DNA of 64,000 bases from Fusibacter_A sp965140735 (GCA_965140735.1 OZ223306.1:4278001-4342000); one strand, 5' to 3'; positions 42,746 to 52,273 are shown, numbered from the stretch's first letter. Numbers and translations: made by a program. The notes: generated by a model not told the origin, from the letters alone.

Positions 42746-43057
42746 ATGCATATTAAAAAGGGCGATACAGTTATCGTAATTGCTGGAAAAGACAAAGGTA
42801 AAAAAGGCAAAGTTTTAAGCGCTAATCCAAAAACGGATAGAATTATTGTTGAAAATGTCAACATGGCGACAAAACATCAAAAACCTTCAATGAAGGTACA
42901 ACAAGGTGGAAGAATCCACAAAGAAGCACCAATCCATGTATCTAACGTACTTTACTATGATGCAAAAGCTAAAGCTGGTACAAGACTAGCTTCTAAAGTA
43001 TTAGAAAATGGACAAAAAGTAAGAGTATCTGTGAAAACAGGTGAAGTAATAGACTAA
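42746..43057 (+). CDS. rplX: 50S ribosomal protein L24
   Basis: 103 residues, KOW domain at the N-terminus (KKGDTVIVIAGKDKGKKGKV). Assembly initiator of the 50S. SD AGGAGGTG. Confidence 0.98.
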   Translation: MHIKKGDTVIVIAGKDKGKKGKVLSANPKTDRIIVENVNMATKHQKPSMKVQQGGRIHKEAPIHVSNVLYYDAKAKAGTRLASKVLENGQKVRVSVKTGEVID

Positions 43058-43082
43058 TCCAGTGAGAAAGGAGGTTTAACTC

Positions 43083-43622
43083 ATGGCAAGATTTAAAGAG
43101 AAGTACAATAATGAGGTAAAAAAAGCCTTAATGGAAAAATTCCAATATAGTAATGTAATGCAACTTCCAAAAATCGAGAAAGTCGTTATTAATATGGGAC
43201 TCGGTGATGGTAAGGACAATCCAAAAGTGATCAAAGCTGCCGTTGATGAATTAACAACTATCGCTGGACAGGCACCTGTGATTACCAAAGCAAAGAAATC
43301 AGTCGCAAACTTCAAAGTGAGAGCTGGTATGAATGTTGGCGCTAAAGTAACACTTAGAGGTGAGAGAATGTATGAATTCTTAGACAGATTCATTACAATC
43401 GCTTTACCGAGGGTAAGAGACTTTAGAGGTGTTAGTGCTAATTCTTTCGATGGAAGAGGAAACTATACTTTAGGTATTAAAGAACAGTTGATCTTCCCAG
43501 AAATCAACATTGATAAGGTAGATACTGTAAGAGGTATGGACATTACATTCGTTACTTCTGCAAAAACTGATGAAGAGGCAAGAGAATTATTGAGATTGAT
43601 GGGAATGCCATTCGTTAAGTAA
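43083..43622 (+). CDS. rplE: 50S ribosomal protein L5
   Basis: 179 residues. It binds 5S rRNA and contacts P-site tRNA. PKIEKVVINMGLGDG and the closing TDEEARELLRLMGMPF are standard. SD AAAGGAGGT. Confidence 0.98.
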   Translation: MARFKEKYNNEVKKALMEKFQYSNVMQLPKIEKVVINMGLGDGKDNPKVIKAAVDELTTIAGQAPVITKAKKSVANFKVRAGMNVGAKVTLRGERMYEFLDRFITIALPRVRDFRGVSANSFDGRGNYTLGIKEQLIFPEINIDKVDTVRGMDITFVTSAKTDEEARELLRLMGMPFVK

Positions 43623-43634
43623 GGAGGGATTATA

Positions 43635-43820
43635 GTGGCTAAGACGAGTCTTAAAGTTAAACAGTCAAGAACACAAAAGTACTCAACTAGAGAATACAAT
43701 AGATGTAGAATCTGTGGAAGACCACATGCTTATTTAAGAAAATATGGAATTTGCCGTATCTGCTTCAGAGAATTGGCGTACAAAGGTCAAATTCCTGGCG
43801 TTAGAAAAGCTAGCTGGTAA
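43635..43820 (+). CDS. rpsN: 30S ribosomal protein S14, zinc-binding type Z
   Basis: 61 residues from a GTG (SD AAGGAGGG overlapping the rplE stop). Two CxxC pairs (CRIC and CRIC) mark the short, zinc-containing C+ form that Firmicutes carry in the spc operon. GQIPGVRKASW is the usual end. Confidence 0.98.
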   Translation: MAKTSLKVKQSRTQKYSTREYNRCRICGRPHAYLRKYGICRICFRELAYKGQIPGVRKASW

Positions 43821-43844
43821 GAAATCGGAAGGAGGTAAATACTC

Positions 43845-44243
43845 ATGGCTATGACAGATCCAATTGCTGATTTACTGACACGTGTACGTAACGCTAATAT
43901 GGTTAAACATGCTTCAGTAGATGTTCCAGCATCAAATGTTAAAAAGAAAATCGTTGAGATCCTTTTACAAGAAGGATACATCAAAGGATTTGATGTAATA
44001 GAAGACGGTAAACAAGGTTTGATTAGAATCGAACTTAAATACGGCGATAGCAAAGAACGCGTTATCACTGGACTTAAAAGAATCTCTAAGCCGGGCTTAA
44101 GAGTTTATGCGAAAAAGACGGATGTACCAAGAGTTTTAGGTGGATTAGGTGTAGCAATTATTTCGACTTCAAACGGTATCATCACTGATAGAGAAGCTAG
44201 AAAGCTTGAAGTTGGCGGCGAAGTAATCTGTTACGTATGGTAA
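43845..44243 (+). CDS. rpsH: 30S ribosomal protein S8
   Basis: 132 residues. Primary 16S rRNA binder and, in E. coli, the regulator of the spc operon. TDPIADLLTRVRNAN and GVAIISTSNGIITDREARK are standard. SD GGAAGGAGG. Confidence 0.98.
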   Translation: MAMTDPIADLLTRVRNANMVKHASVDVPASNVKKKIVEILLQEGYIKGFDVIEDGKQGLIRIELKYGDSKERVITGLKRISKPGLRVYAKKTDVPRVLGGLGVAIISTSNGIITDREARKLEVGGEVICYVW

Positions 44244-44267
44244 TACGAATAACTAGGAGGTGTGACA

Positions 44268-44810
44268 ATGTCGAGAGTAGGTAGATTGCCTATTACAATA
44301 CCTCAAGGAGTTCAAATTGTAGTTTCTAATGAAAATTTAGTGACTGTAAAAGGGCCTCTAGGAGAATTGTCAGAGCAAATAGACAAAGACATTAAGATCA
44401 ATATAGATGGTGAAACATTAACCGTTGTAAGACCATCTGATAATAAGAGACACAGAGCGTTACATGGTTTATCCAGAGCGCTTATCAATAACATGGTTGT
44501 TGGTGTAACAAAAGGATATGAAAGAAAACTTTTAATCGTTGGCGTAGGCTATAAAGCTGCTAAAAACGGTAAAAAATTAGAATTACAATTAGGACATTCT
44601 CATCCAGTTATTATGGAAGATCCAGATGGTCTTACAGTTGAAGTTCCGACTCCAACAGAGATTATCGTAAAAGGAATCAACAAGCAAAGAGTTGGTAACT
44701 ACGCTTCTAAAATTAGAGAGTGGAGAAAACCAGAACCTTACAAAGGTAAAGGCGTTCGTTACGCTAACGAAGTTGTTAGACGTAAAGAAGGTAAAACTGG
44801 TAAAAAATAA
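44268..44810 (+). CDS. rplF: 50S ribosomal protein L6
   Basis: 180 residues from the ATG at 44268; AGGAGGTG (44256-44263) overlaps the in-frame GTG at 44262, which is therefore not the start. Duplicated L6 fold near the factor-binding site; GKGVRYANEVVRRKEGKTGK is the typical end. Confidence 0.98.
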   Translation: MSRVGRLPITIPQGVQIVVSNENLVTVKGPLGELSEQIDKDIKINIDGETLTVVRPSDNKRHRALHGLSRALINNMVVGVTKGYERKLLIVGVGYKAAKNGKKLELQLGHSHPVIMEDPDGLTVEVPTPTEIIVKGINKQRVGNYASKIREWRKPEPYKGKGVRYANEVVRRKEGKTGKK

Positions 44811-44829
44811 GAAAGGAGTGGCATAACTA

Positions 44830-45189
44830 ATGGCAAGTAGAAATGAAAATAGAAAAGCGCGTCATATGAGAGTGCGTAAGAAAATTTCTGGTAACGCTGC
44901 GAAGCCTAGACTAAATGTTTATAGATCAAATCTTAACATTTACGCGCAAATTATTGATGACGTAACTGGAAACACTTTAGTTGCTGCTTCTAGCCTTGAA
45001 ACTTCTGTTAAAGATAAAGTTTCGAATACTGGAAATAAAGAAGCTGCTAAATTAGTTGGTGAATTAGTAGCTAAAAAGGCGCTTGAAAAAGGTATTGAAG
45101 ATGTTGTTTTCGATAGAGGCGGTTACCTCTACCACGGTAGAGTAAAAGAACTCGCTGAAGGCGCAAGAGAAGCAGGACTTAAATTCTAG
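44830..45189 (+). CDS. rplR: 50S ribosomal protein L18
   Basis: 119 residues. 5S rRNA-binding protein; KARHMRVRKKISGNAAKPRL and FDRGGYLYHGRVKELAEGAR are diagnostic. SD GAAAGGAGTGG. Confidence 0.98.
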   Translation: MASRNENRKARHMRVRKKISGNAAKPRLNVYRSNLNIYAQIIDDVTGNTLVAASSLETSVKDKVSNTGNKEAAKLVGELVAKKALEKGIEDVVFDRGGYLYHGRVKELAEGAREAGLKF

Positions 45190-45206
45190 ATTAGGGAGGT
45201 ATGCAC

Positions 45207-45713
45207 ATGAGTCGTCAAATGATTGATGCGAGTAAGTTAGACCTCAAAGAACAGGTTATCAATATAAATCGTGTTACTAAGGTTGTTAAAGGTGGTAGAA
45301 ATTTCAGATTCAGCGCGTTAGTTGTTGTTGGAGATGAAAATGGCCATGTTGGAATTGGTACTGGTAAAGCGAAAGAAGTACCAGAAGCAATTTCTAAAGC
45401 AATTGAAAATGCAAAAAAACGATTAATTTATGTTCCTAGAGTAGGAACGACTGTCCCACATAGTATTGAAGGACATTATGGTGCTGGCTCAGTCAGAATC
45501 ATGAGAGCTTTCGAAGGTACAGGCGTTATTGCTGGTGGTCCTGTTCGTGCGGTGTTAGAACTTGCAGGTATTAAAGACGTAAGAGCAAAATCATTAGGTA
45601 GTAATAACCCTAGAAATATGGTTAATGCAACGATCAATGGTCTTAACAATCTTAAAACAGCTGAAAGTGTGGCTAAATTAAGAGGTAAGACTGTAGAAGA
45701 AATCTTAGGTTAG
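45207..45713 (+). CDS. rpsE: 30S ribosomal protein S5
   Basis: 168 residues from the ATG at 45207 (SD GGGAGGT, 45194-45200). dsRNA-binding fold plus S5 C domain; NRVTKVVKGGRNFRFSALVV and the loop EAISKAIENAKKRL are standard. It acts in decoding fidelity and helicase activity at the mRNA entry. Confidence 0.98.
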   Translation: MSRQMIDASKLDLKEQVININRVTKVVKGGRNFRFSALVVVGDENGHVGIGTGKAKEVPEAISKAIENAKKRLIYVPRVGTTVPHSIEGHYGAGSVRIMRAFEGTGVIAGGPVRAVLELAGIKDVRAKSLGSNNPRNMVNATINGLNNLKTAESVAKLRGKTVEEILG

Positions 45714-45725
45714 GGGGTATGAACC

Positions 45726-45902
45726 TTGGCTACAATTAAAGTAAAATTAGTGAAAAGTACAATTGGTGTTTTGCCAAAACATAAAAAAACTGTTGAAGCA
45801 TTAGGCCTTAAAAAAATCGGTCAAGTGGTTGAAAAACAAGACAATCCTCAAATGAGAGGTATGGTTAATCAAGTCAATCACTTAGTTCAAATAGTAGAGT
45901 AA
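45726..45902 (+). CDS. rpmD: 50S ribosomal protein L30
   Basis: 58 residues, found by reading the gap between rpsE and rplO, from a TTG at 45726 with SD AGGGGGT. ATIKVKLVKSTIGVLPKHKK and LGLKKIGQVVEKQDNPQMRG are diagnostic of bacterial L30. Position is exactly that expected in the spc operon. Confidence 0.96.
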   Translation: MATIKVKLVKSTIGVLPKHKKTVEALGLKKIGQVVEKQDNPQMRGMVNQVNHLVQIVE

Positions 45903-45921
45903 TCATAAAGGAGGTGTGACC

Positions 45922-46362
45922 ATGAGACTTCATGATTTAAGACCAGCAGAAGGTTCTACTAAGTCTAGAAAAAGAGTTGGTAGAGGTACGGGTTCTGGTT
46001 CAGGTACAACTGCAGGACGCGGTATGAATGGTCAAAATTCACGTTCAGGCGGTGGTGTAAGACCAGGCTTTGAAGGTGGTCAGATGCCATTATTCAGAAG
46101 AATTCCTAAAAGGGGATTCAACAATAAGTTCAAGAAACAATGGACGATCATCAATGTGGAGCTATTAAATAGCTTTGAAGATGGGACTGAAATTACGCCT
46201 GAATTATTGTTAGAAACTGGTGTTGTTAGCAAAGTAAATTACGGTATTAAAGTATTAGGCGATGGAGAATTGAATAAAAAGCTTACAGTAAGAGCTAACA
46301 AATTCACTCAGTCAGCGATAACTAAAATTGAAGCTGCTGGAGGAAAGGCAGAGGTGATCTAA
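45922..46362 (+). CDS. rplO: 50S ribosomal protein L15
   Basis: 146 residues from the ATG at 45922 (SD AAAGGAGGTG; the GTG at 45916 lies in it). Glycine-rich N-terminal tail RVGRGTGSGSGTTAGRG reaches into the 23S core. The stop codon is directly followed by the secY start. Confidence 0.98.
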   Translation: MRLHDLRPAEGSTKSRKRVGRGTGSGSGTTAGRGMNGQNSRSGGGVRPGFEGGQMPLFRRIPKRGFNNKFKKQWTIINVELLNSFEDGTEITPELLLETGVVSKVNYGIKVLGDGELNKKLTVRANKFTQSAITKIEAAGGKAEVI

Positions 46363-47628
46363 TTGTTTTCTACACTTAAAAACGCTTGGAAAATCCCTGA
46401 TCTAAGAAAACGAATCCTCTATACTTTTGCGATGATCGCAGTTTTTAGATTAGGATCTACAGTACCAGTACCAGGAATTGATAGTGCAAAGTTAGCAGCA
46501 GCGTTTGCTAATAGTGAAGATGGATTATTAGGATTATTTAACCTTATGAGTGGTGGTAACTTCAAGACGTTTACCATTTTCGCATTGGGGATTAGCCCAT
46601 ATATTACGGCTTCGATCGTACTTAACCTTTTACAAATTGCTTTCCCTTCATTAGAAGCGTTAGCAAGAGAAGGTGAAGAAGGTAGAAAGAAAATAGCTAG
46701 ATATACACGTTATTTAACAGTTGTTTTAGCGTTGATTCAGGGAATTGGATTTAGCTTAGGTTACTTCCAACGATTTTTCTTAAACCCAGGTGCATTTTCA
46801 ACATTCATTTCTGTGTTGACCTTAACGGCTGGAACAGCGTTCTTAATGTACTTAGGTGAGAAAATAACGGAAAACGGTATCGGAAACGGTATTTCACTCT
46901 TTATCTTTGCTGGAATTATTGCAAGAGTACCTACTTCAACTTTTAAGACAATTAATAATCTTAAAATTGGACAGGTCAATTTAATTCAAGTTATAATTTT
47001 CTGTCTAGTAGCAGTAGCAATTATAGCAGGCGTTATCTTTATTCAACAAGGACAAAGAAAAATTCCTGTACAATATGCTAAAAGAGTTGTAGGCAGAAAA
47101 ATGTATGGTGGACAAAGCACGCATATACCTTTAAAAGTTAACCAAGCGGGCGTTATTCCAGTCATATTTGCAATTTCTATATTAATGTTTCCTCTTACAA
47201 TTTCAGCGTTTTTCCCAGGTTCTGGGTTTGCAGTCATTGTAGGAAAATGGTTAAATCAAACCTCTATTCTGTATAATGTAATCTACGCAATCTTAATATT
47301 TGCGTTTACATTCTTCTATACAAATATAACGTTTAATCCGATCGAAGTTTCAGATCGTTTAAAAACAAATGGTGGATTTATTCCAGGCATTAGACCAGGT
47401 AAACCGACAGCAGAATACCTTAGCAAGTCGTTAAATAAAATTACAATTGTAGGTGGATTATTCTTAGCTGCGATTGCAATTTTACCAAACTTCTTAGGAG
47501 CACTTACAAACACAAGCTTTAGTTTTGGGGGTACATCGCTACTCATCGTTGTTTCTGTTTCACTTGAAACAGTAAAACAAATTGAAGCTCAAATGCTCAT
47601 GAGACATTATGAAGGCTTTTTAAGCTAA
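46363..47628 (+). CDS. secY: Preprotein translocase subunit SecY
   Basis: 421 residues, ten membrane helices, the channel of the Sec translocon together with SecE (21548-21754). The TTG start abuts the rplO stop with no gap, so translation is probably coupled; SD GAGGTGAT is inside rplO. The plug region (LFNLMSGGNFKTFTIFALGI) and the cytoplasmic loop FNPIEVSDRLKTNGGFIPGI are conserved. Confidence 0.98.
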   Translation: MFSTLKNAWKIPDLRKRILYTFAMIAVFRLGSTVPVPGIDSAKLAAAFANSEDGLLGLFNLMSGGNFKTFTIFALGISPYITASIVLNLLQIAFPSLEALAREGEEGRKKIARYTRYLTVVLALIQGIGFSLGYFQRFFLNPGAFSTFISVLTLTAGTAFLMYLGEKITENGIGNGISLFIFAGIIARVPTSTFKTINNLKIGQVNLIQVIIFCLVAVAIIAGVIFIQQGQRKIPVQYAKRVVGRKMYGGQSTHIPLKVNQAGVIPVIFAISILMFPLTISAFFPGSGFAVIVGKWLNQTSILYNVIYAILIFAFTFFYTNITFNPIEVSDRLKTNGGFIPGIRPGKPTAEYLSKSLNKITIVGGLFLAAIAILPNFLGALTNTSFSFGGTSLLIVVSVSLETVKQIEAQMLMRHYEGFLS

Positions 47629-47638
47629 GGAGGTAAAG

Positions 47639-48283
47639 ATGCGATTGATCTTATTAGGCCCTCCCGGCGCTGGGAAAGGTACACAAGCTGAGTATATCAC
47701 TTCTAAATATGCGATTCCGCATATTTCAACAGGTGATATATTCAGAAAAAATATTAAAGAAGGCACGGAACTTGGTAAAAGAGCTAAATCTTTTATGGAT
47801 AAAGGTGAACTTGTACCAGATTCATTAGTTGTCGAAATTGTTGAAGATCGTTTAAAAGAAGCGGACTGTAAAGATGGATTTTTACTAGATGGTTTTCCAA
47901 GAACGGAAGTTCAAGCAGAAGAACTTGATAAAGTATTAAAAAATCTTGAAGTATCGCTTAATGCAGTGATCAACATCAAAGTTAATCCTGATGTTTTGGT
48001 TTCTAGAGCTGTCGGTAGACGTATTTGTAAAAATTGTGGTGCAACGTATCATATTCACAACAACGCTTCTAAAGTTGAAGGCGTTTGTGATAAATGTGGT
48101 GGTGAATTGTACCAACGTAGTGACGATGTTGAAGAGACTGTTAAAAACAGAATTAATGTATATATGAATGAAACAGCGCCATTAATTAGCTATTATTCTT
48201 CAAAGAATGTTCTTGTTGACATTGAAGGTGAACAGGATATAAAATTGGTATTTGAAGATATCGTAAAAGCATTAAGGGGCTAA
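47639..48283 (+). CDS. adk: Adenylate kinase, zinc-lid long form
   Basis: 214 residues. It interconverts ATP, ADP and AMP. The P-loop is GPPGAGKGTQ, and DGFPRTEVQAEEL carries the AMP-site Arg. The lid has four cysteines (CKNC and CDKC), the zinc-containing form of Gram-positives. It follows secY after 10 bases, the common order secY-adk-map. Confidence 0.98.
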   Translation: MRLILLGPPGAGKGTQAEYITSKYAIPHISTGDIFRKNIKEGTELGKRAKSFMDKGELVPDSLVVEIVEDRLKEADCKDGFLLDGFPRTEVQAEELDKVLKNLEVSLNAVINIKVNPDVLVSRAVGRRICKNCGATYHIHNNASKVEGVCDKCGGELYQRSDDVEETVKNRINVYMNETAPLISYYSSKNVLVDIEGEQDIKLVFEDIVKALRG

Positions 48284-48285
48284 GC

Positions 48286-49032
48286 ATGATTGTTATAAAA
48301 TCAAAACATGAAATTGAACTGATGCAAGAGTCTGGACGTATTGTTGCATTAGTTCATGAAGCAATAAAAAAAGCGATAAGACCTGGTATAACAACAGGAG
48401 AGCTTGATCAAATTGCTGAAAAATTGATACTTGAGCACCAGGCAGTGCCTTCATTCAAAGGCTATGGAGGCTTTCCAGCTTCCATATGCGCCTCAATCAA
48501 CGATCAAGTGATTCATGGCATACCTTCTGATACAGTGTTAAAAGAAGGAGATATAATCAGCATTGATGCCGGTGCACTTAAAAACGGCTATCATGGTGAT
48601 GCTGCTAGAACTCATCCTGTTGGCAAGGTGAGTGAAAATGCTTTGAAACTAATTAAAGTCACTGAAGAAAGCTTTTTTGAAGGCTTGAAATATTGTAGAG
48701 TTGGTTATAGACTATTTGATATTTCAAACGCTATTCAAAAATATGCTGAAGATCAAGGTTTTAGTATTGTAAGAGACTATGTTGGACATGGGATTGGTAC
48801 TAAGCTTCATGAGGAGCCGGCGGTGCCAAACTATGGTCCTGCTGGGAAAGGTCCGAGACTTGTTCCAGGAATGGTACTTGCAATAGAGCCAATGGTTAAC
48901 GAAGGTGGTTTTAACGTCAGAACTCTTGGAGATGACTGGACGGTTGTAACAAAAGATGGTAAACTTTCTGCTCATTATGAGCACACAGTAGTCATCACCG
49001 AACACGATCCAATACTTCTAACGAGTTTATAA
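48286..49032 (+). CDS. map: Methionine aminopeptidase, type I
   Basis: 248 residues. It removes N-terminal Met. Metal ligands are visible in DAGALKNGYHGDAARTHPVG (two Asp), GHGIG (His), EPMV (Glu) and HYEHTVVI. It begins two bases after the adk stop; SD AAGGGG lies inside adk. No N-terminal SH3-binding extension. Confidence 0.97.
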   Translation: MIVIKSKHEIELMQESGRIVALVHEAIKKAIRPGITTGELDQIAEKLILEHQAVPSFKGYGGFPASICASINDQVIHGIPSDTVLKEGDIISIDAGALKNGYHGDAARTHPVGKVSENALKLIKVTEESFFEGLKYCRVGYRLFDISNAIQKYAEDQGFSIVRDYVGHGIGTKLHEEPAVPNYGPAGKGPRLVPGMVLAIEPMVNEGGFNVRTLGDDWTVVTKDGKLSAHYEHTVVITEHDPILLTSL

Positions 49033-49048
49033 TAAGCGAGGTGACTAG

Positions 49049-49330
49049 ATGCTAAATTCATCTAAGGAACTTGAAATCGGTCAATTTGTCAAATCAAAAG
49101 CAGGAAGAGATAAAGACAGAATCTTCATTGTCATCGAGATTGTGGATGAGCAATTTGTAAAGATTGCAGATGGAGATATTCGTAAGCTTGAAAAACCGAA
49201 AATTAAGAAGGTGAAACATTTGACTAAATTGAAATTTTTCAGTGAAGATCTTCAAATGAAGATAAGCAATGAGAAAAAGATAACAAATGCGATGCTTCGA
49301 AAAGAAGTCGAAAAAACAGGCTTAATCTAA
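49049..49330 (+). CDS. KOW-domain RNA-binding protein (L14e-like)
   Basis: 93 residues. An N-terminal KOW-like fold (IGQFVKSKAGRDKDRIFIVIE) and a short basic C-terminal helix region. Proteins of this type lie between map and infA in many Clostridia and Bacilli. They resemble eukaryotic/archaeal L14e; the role is unknown. SD GCGAGGTGA. Confidence 0.9.
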   Translation: MLNSSKELEIGQFVKSKAGRDKDRIFIVIEIVDEQFVKIADGDIRKLEKPKIKKVKHLTKLKFFSEDLQMKISNEKKITNAMLRKEVEKTGLI

Positions 49331-49354
49331 TCCAAGTTAGGAGGGATGATTCTA

Positions 49355-49576
49355 ATGGCAAAAAGTGATTCAATTGAAGTTGAAGGTATAGTAGTAGAGG
49401 CATTACCAAATGCGAATTTTAAAGTTAAACTGGAAAATGGTCATATAGTGTTGGCACATATTTCAGGAAAACTAAGAATGAATTTTATTAGGATATTACC
49501 TGGAGATAAAGTAACACTAGAATTATCGCCATACGACCTCTCAAGAGGCAGAATTACATGGCGTGGTAAGGGATAA
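49355..49576 (+). CDS. infA: Translation initiation factor IF-1
   Basis: 73 residues, S1-type OB fold binding the 30S A site. SIEVEGIVVEALPNANFKVK and LSPYDLSRGRITWR are diagnostic. The ATG at 49355 is chosen because AGGAGGGA (49339-49346) overlaps the in-frame ATG at 49346. Confidence 0.98.
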   Translation: MAKSDSIEVEGIVVEALPNANFKVKLENGHIVLAHISGKLRMNFIRILPGDKVTLELSPYDLSRGRITWRGKG

Positions 49577-49588
49577 GGAGGTATAACA

Positions 49589-49702
49589 ATGAAAGTTAGA
49601 CCATCGGTAAAACCAATGTGTGAGAAATGCAAAGTCATTAAGCGCAAAGGTAAAGTAATGATTATTTGCGAAAATCCAAAGCACAAACAAACACAAGGTT
49701 AA
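49589..49702 (+). CDS. rpmJ: 50S ribosomal protein L36
   Basis: 37 residues, found by reading the gap after infA. MKVRPSVKPMCEKCKVIKRK shows the zinc-ribbon (CEKC, then Cys and His later). SD AAGGAGGT is ideal. The zinc form ends with a usual basic tail, here slightly changed (NPKHKQTQG). Confidence 0.97.
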   Translation: MKVRPSVKPMCEKCKVIKRKGKVMIICENPKHKQTQG

Positions 49703-49803
49703 TCTATCGTGTGTACCAGATATAAAGCGCGGCTGAAAAACTTTATATTTGAAACTTATAGAAGACACATCACATTTTAATACACATTAGGAGGTGTAAT
49801 TCA

Positions 49804-50175
49804 ATGGCAAGAATTGCAGGTGTTGACCTACCTAGAGAGAAGAGAGCTGTAATCGGCTTAACTTATATCTATGGTATTGGAAAACCTACTTCTTTAGAGC
49901 TTTTACAAAAAGCTGGAATCAGTGAAGATACAAGAGTTAAAGATCTTACTGAAGAAGAAGTTAGTAAATTAAGAGCACTTATCGAAGAAAGTGTCCTTGT
50001 AGAAGGGGACTTAAGAAGAGACATTGCTATGAATATTAAACGACTAAAAGAAATCGGTTGTTACAGAGGCATTAGACATAGAAAAGGACTTCCTGTTCGT
50101 GGTCAAAAAACGAAAACGAACGCTAGAACTCGTAAAGGTCCTAAGAAAACTGTAAGCCGTAAAAAGAAAAAGTAG
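49804..50175 (+). CDS. rpsM: 30S ribosomal protein S13
   Basis: 123 residues. It bridges the 30S head to the 50S. ARIAGVDLPREKRAVIGLTY and GIRHRKGLPVRGQKTKTNAR are standard. SD AGGAGGTG. Confidence 0.98.
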   Translation: MARIAGVDLPREKRAVIGLTYIYGIGKPTSLELLQKAGISEDTRVKDLTEEEVSKLRALIEESVLVEGDLRRDIAMNIKRLKEIGCYRGIRHRKGLPVRGQKTKTNARTRKGPKKTVSRKKKK

Positions 50176-50194
50176 GTAAGGAGGGATATAAGAC

Positions 50195-50593
50195 ATGGCT
50201 GTTGCTAAAAAAGCACGTAAAACTCGTAAAAAACGTGATCGTAAAAATGTTGAACGTGGACAGGCTCATATCCAAGCAACATTTAACAATACAATTGTGA
50301 CTTTAACTGATACTGATGGCAATGCACTTGCATGGTCTAGTGCCGGAAGCTTAGGTTTTAAAGGCTCTAGAAAGTCAACTCCTTATGCTGCGCAAATGTG
50401 TGCAGAAGCTGCTGCTAAAAATGGCATGGAGAACGGCTTGAGAACTGTTTCTGTATTTGTTAAGGGACCTGGTTCTGGTCGTGAAGCTGCTATCAGAGCT
50501 TTACAAGCATCTGGACTTGAAATTACATCAATCACTGATGTAACGCCAATTCCACATAATGGTTGTAGGCCACCGAAAAGAAGAAGAGTGTAA
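50195..50593 (+). CDS. rpsK: 30S ribosomal protein S11
   Basis: 132 residues. Platform protein near the SD helix. GQAHIQATFNNTIVTLTD and DVTPIPHNGCRPPKRRRV are diagnostic. SD AAGGAGGG. Confidence 0.98.
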   Translation: MAVAKKARKTRKKRDRKNVERGQAHIQATFNNTIVTLTDTDGNALAWSSAGSLGFKGSRKSTPYAAQMCAEAAAKNGMENGLRTVSVFVKGPGSGREAAIRALQASGLEITSITDVTPIPHNGCRPPKRRRV

Positions 50594-50621
50594 TAAATTT
50601 CAGTATTAGGAGGTGTTTTAA

Positions 50622-51242
50622 TTGGCAAGATATACAGGACCATCTTGTAGGATTTGTCGTAGAGAAGGACAAAAGCTCTATCTTAAAGGTGATAGATGCT
50701 ACAGCGATAAATGTACTTTAAATAAAAGACAAACTGCACCTGGTCAACATGGTGCAAGAAGAACAAAAATATCTGGATATGGAACTCAATTAAGAGAGAA
50801 GCAAAAAGTTAAAAAATACTATGGTCTCTTAGAAGGACAGTTCAAATCTATCTATGATAAAGCAGAAAAAATGAAGGGGATCGCCGGCGAAAACCTTTTA
50901 CAATTATTAGAATTAAGACTTGACAACGTTGTTTATCGTTTAGGATTTGCAAATTCTAGAAAAGAAGCTAGACAATTAGTTGTTCATGGACACTTTACTT
51001 TAAATGGACATAAAGCAGATATTCCATCAATGACTTTAGAAGTGGGCGATATAATCGCACTTAAAGACAAAAGCAAATCTTCTGACAAATTTAAGCAATT
51101 AGCTGAAGCAGCTAAAACTGCACCAGGTTGGTTAGAAGTTAACTTTGAAAAGATGGAAGGTAAACTTACAGCATTGCCTGTAAGAAATGATATCGACTTA
51201 CCAGTAGAAGAGCATCTTATTGTTGAGCTTTACTCTAGATAA
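50622..51242 (+). CDS. rpsD: 30S ribosomal protein S4
   Basis: 206 residues from a TTG (SD AGGAGGTG). Zinc-type N-terminus with CRICRREGQKLYLKGDRCYS and a further Cys, and an S4 RNA-binding domain (RLDNVVYRLGFANSRKEARQ). Primary binder of 16S rRNA. Confidence 0.98.
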   Translation: MARYTGPSCRICRREGQKLYLKGDRCYSDKCTLNKRQTAPGQHGARRTKISGYGTQLREKQKVKKYYGLLEGQFKSIYDKAEKMKGIAGENLLQLLELRLDNVVYRLGFANSRKEARQLVVHGHFTLNGHKADIPSMTLEVGDIIALKDKSKSSDKFKQLAEAAKTAPGWLEVNFEKMEGKLTALPVRNDIDLPVEEHLIVELYSR

Positions 51243-51309
51243 GGTTGGATATTGTTTATTACCCTCAAGTGTTATTTGTATAGTTTAAAGAGAAGGAGGG
51301 TCTTAACTA

Positions 51310-52260
51310 GTGATAGAAATAGAAAAACCAACGATTGAGTGTGTAGAGCTTAGTGAAGACGGCAAATTCGGAAAGTTTGTTGTAGAACCGCTTGAAAGAG
51401 GTTATGCAACAACACTCGGTAACAGCTTAAGAAGAATTTTATTATCTTCATTACCAGGGACAGCAGTACGCTGGATTAAAATTGAAAATGTACTACACGA
51501 ATTTTCAACAGTTCCAGGTGTAAAAGAAGATGTCATTGAAATTATTCTTAATCTCAAAGAGCTCTTTGCTAAAATTCATTCAGATGAAGATGTAAAAATC
51601 TTGAGAATTGAAGCAAATACGGCTGGAGAGATAACAGCAGGAGATATTATTGCTGATGCTGATGTCGAAATTTTAAATACAGATTTACACATTTGTACAC
51701 TTGACGAGAATTCAAGATTGTATATGGAAATAGCATTGGGACAAGGTAGAGGATATGTAACAGCAGAAAACAATAAAGAAGTCGGTTTACCGATTGGCAT
51801 TATTCCTGCTGACTCAATCTATACACCTGTTCGAAAAGTCAATTTCACTGTAGATAAAACAAGAGTTGGTAAAGTTGCTGATTATGACAAACTTACTCTT
51901 GAAGTATGGACAGATGGAACAATCAAACCAGATGAAGCAACTTCACTTGGTGCTAAAATCATGGCTGAGCATTTGAATTTGTTCATAGACATGACAGATA
52001 GCATCAATGGTGTCGAAATTATGGTTGAAAAAGAAGAGGACATCAAAGAAAAAGTTCTCGAAATGACAATAGAGGAACTCGATTTATCTGTACGTTCTTA
52101 TAACTGCTTGAAACGCGCAGGCATTAATACAGTTGAAGAATTAACAAATAAAAGCGAAGACGACATGATGAAAGTTAGAAATTTAGGTAAGAAGTCCATG
52201 GAAGAGGTTAAGCATAAATTAGCTGAACTCGACTTAGGATTAAGACTAGAAGACGAGTAA
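51310..52260 (+). CDS. rpoA: DNA-directed RNA polymerase subunit alpha
   Basis: 316 residues from a GTG (SD GAAGGAGGG). The N-terminal dimer domain (EPLERGYATTLGNSLRRILL) is followed by the C-terminal domain (EELDLSVRSYNCLKRAGINT) that binds UP elements and activators. It stands in rpsM-rpsK-rpsD-rpoA-rplQ, the alpha operon. Confidence 0.98.
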   Translation: MIEIEKPTIECVELSEDGKFGKFVVEPLERGYATTLGNSLRRILLSSLPGTAVRWIKIENVLHEFSTVPGVKEDVIEIILNLKELFAKIHSDEDVKILRIEANTAGEITAGDIIADADVEILNTDLHICTLDENSRLYMEIALGQGRGYVTAENNKEVGLPIGIIPADSIYTPVRKVNFTVDKTRVGKVADYDKLTLEVWTDGTIKPDEATSLGAKIMAEHLNLFIDMTDSINGVEIMVEKEEDIKEKVLEMTIEELDLSVRSYNCLKRAGINTVEELTNKSEDDMMKVRNLGKKSMEEVKHKLAELDLGLRLEDE

Positions 52261-52273
52261 AGGAGGGAAGACG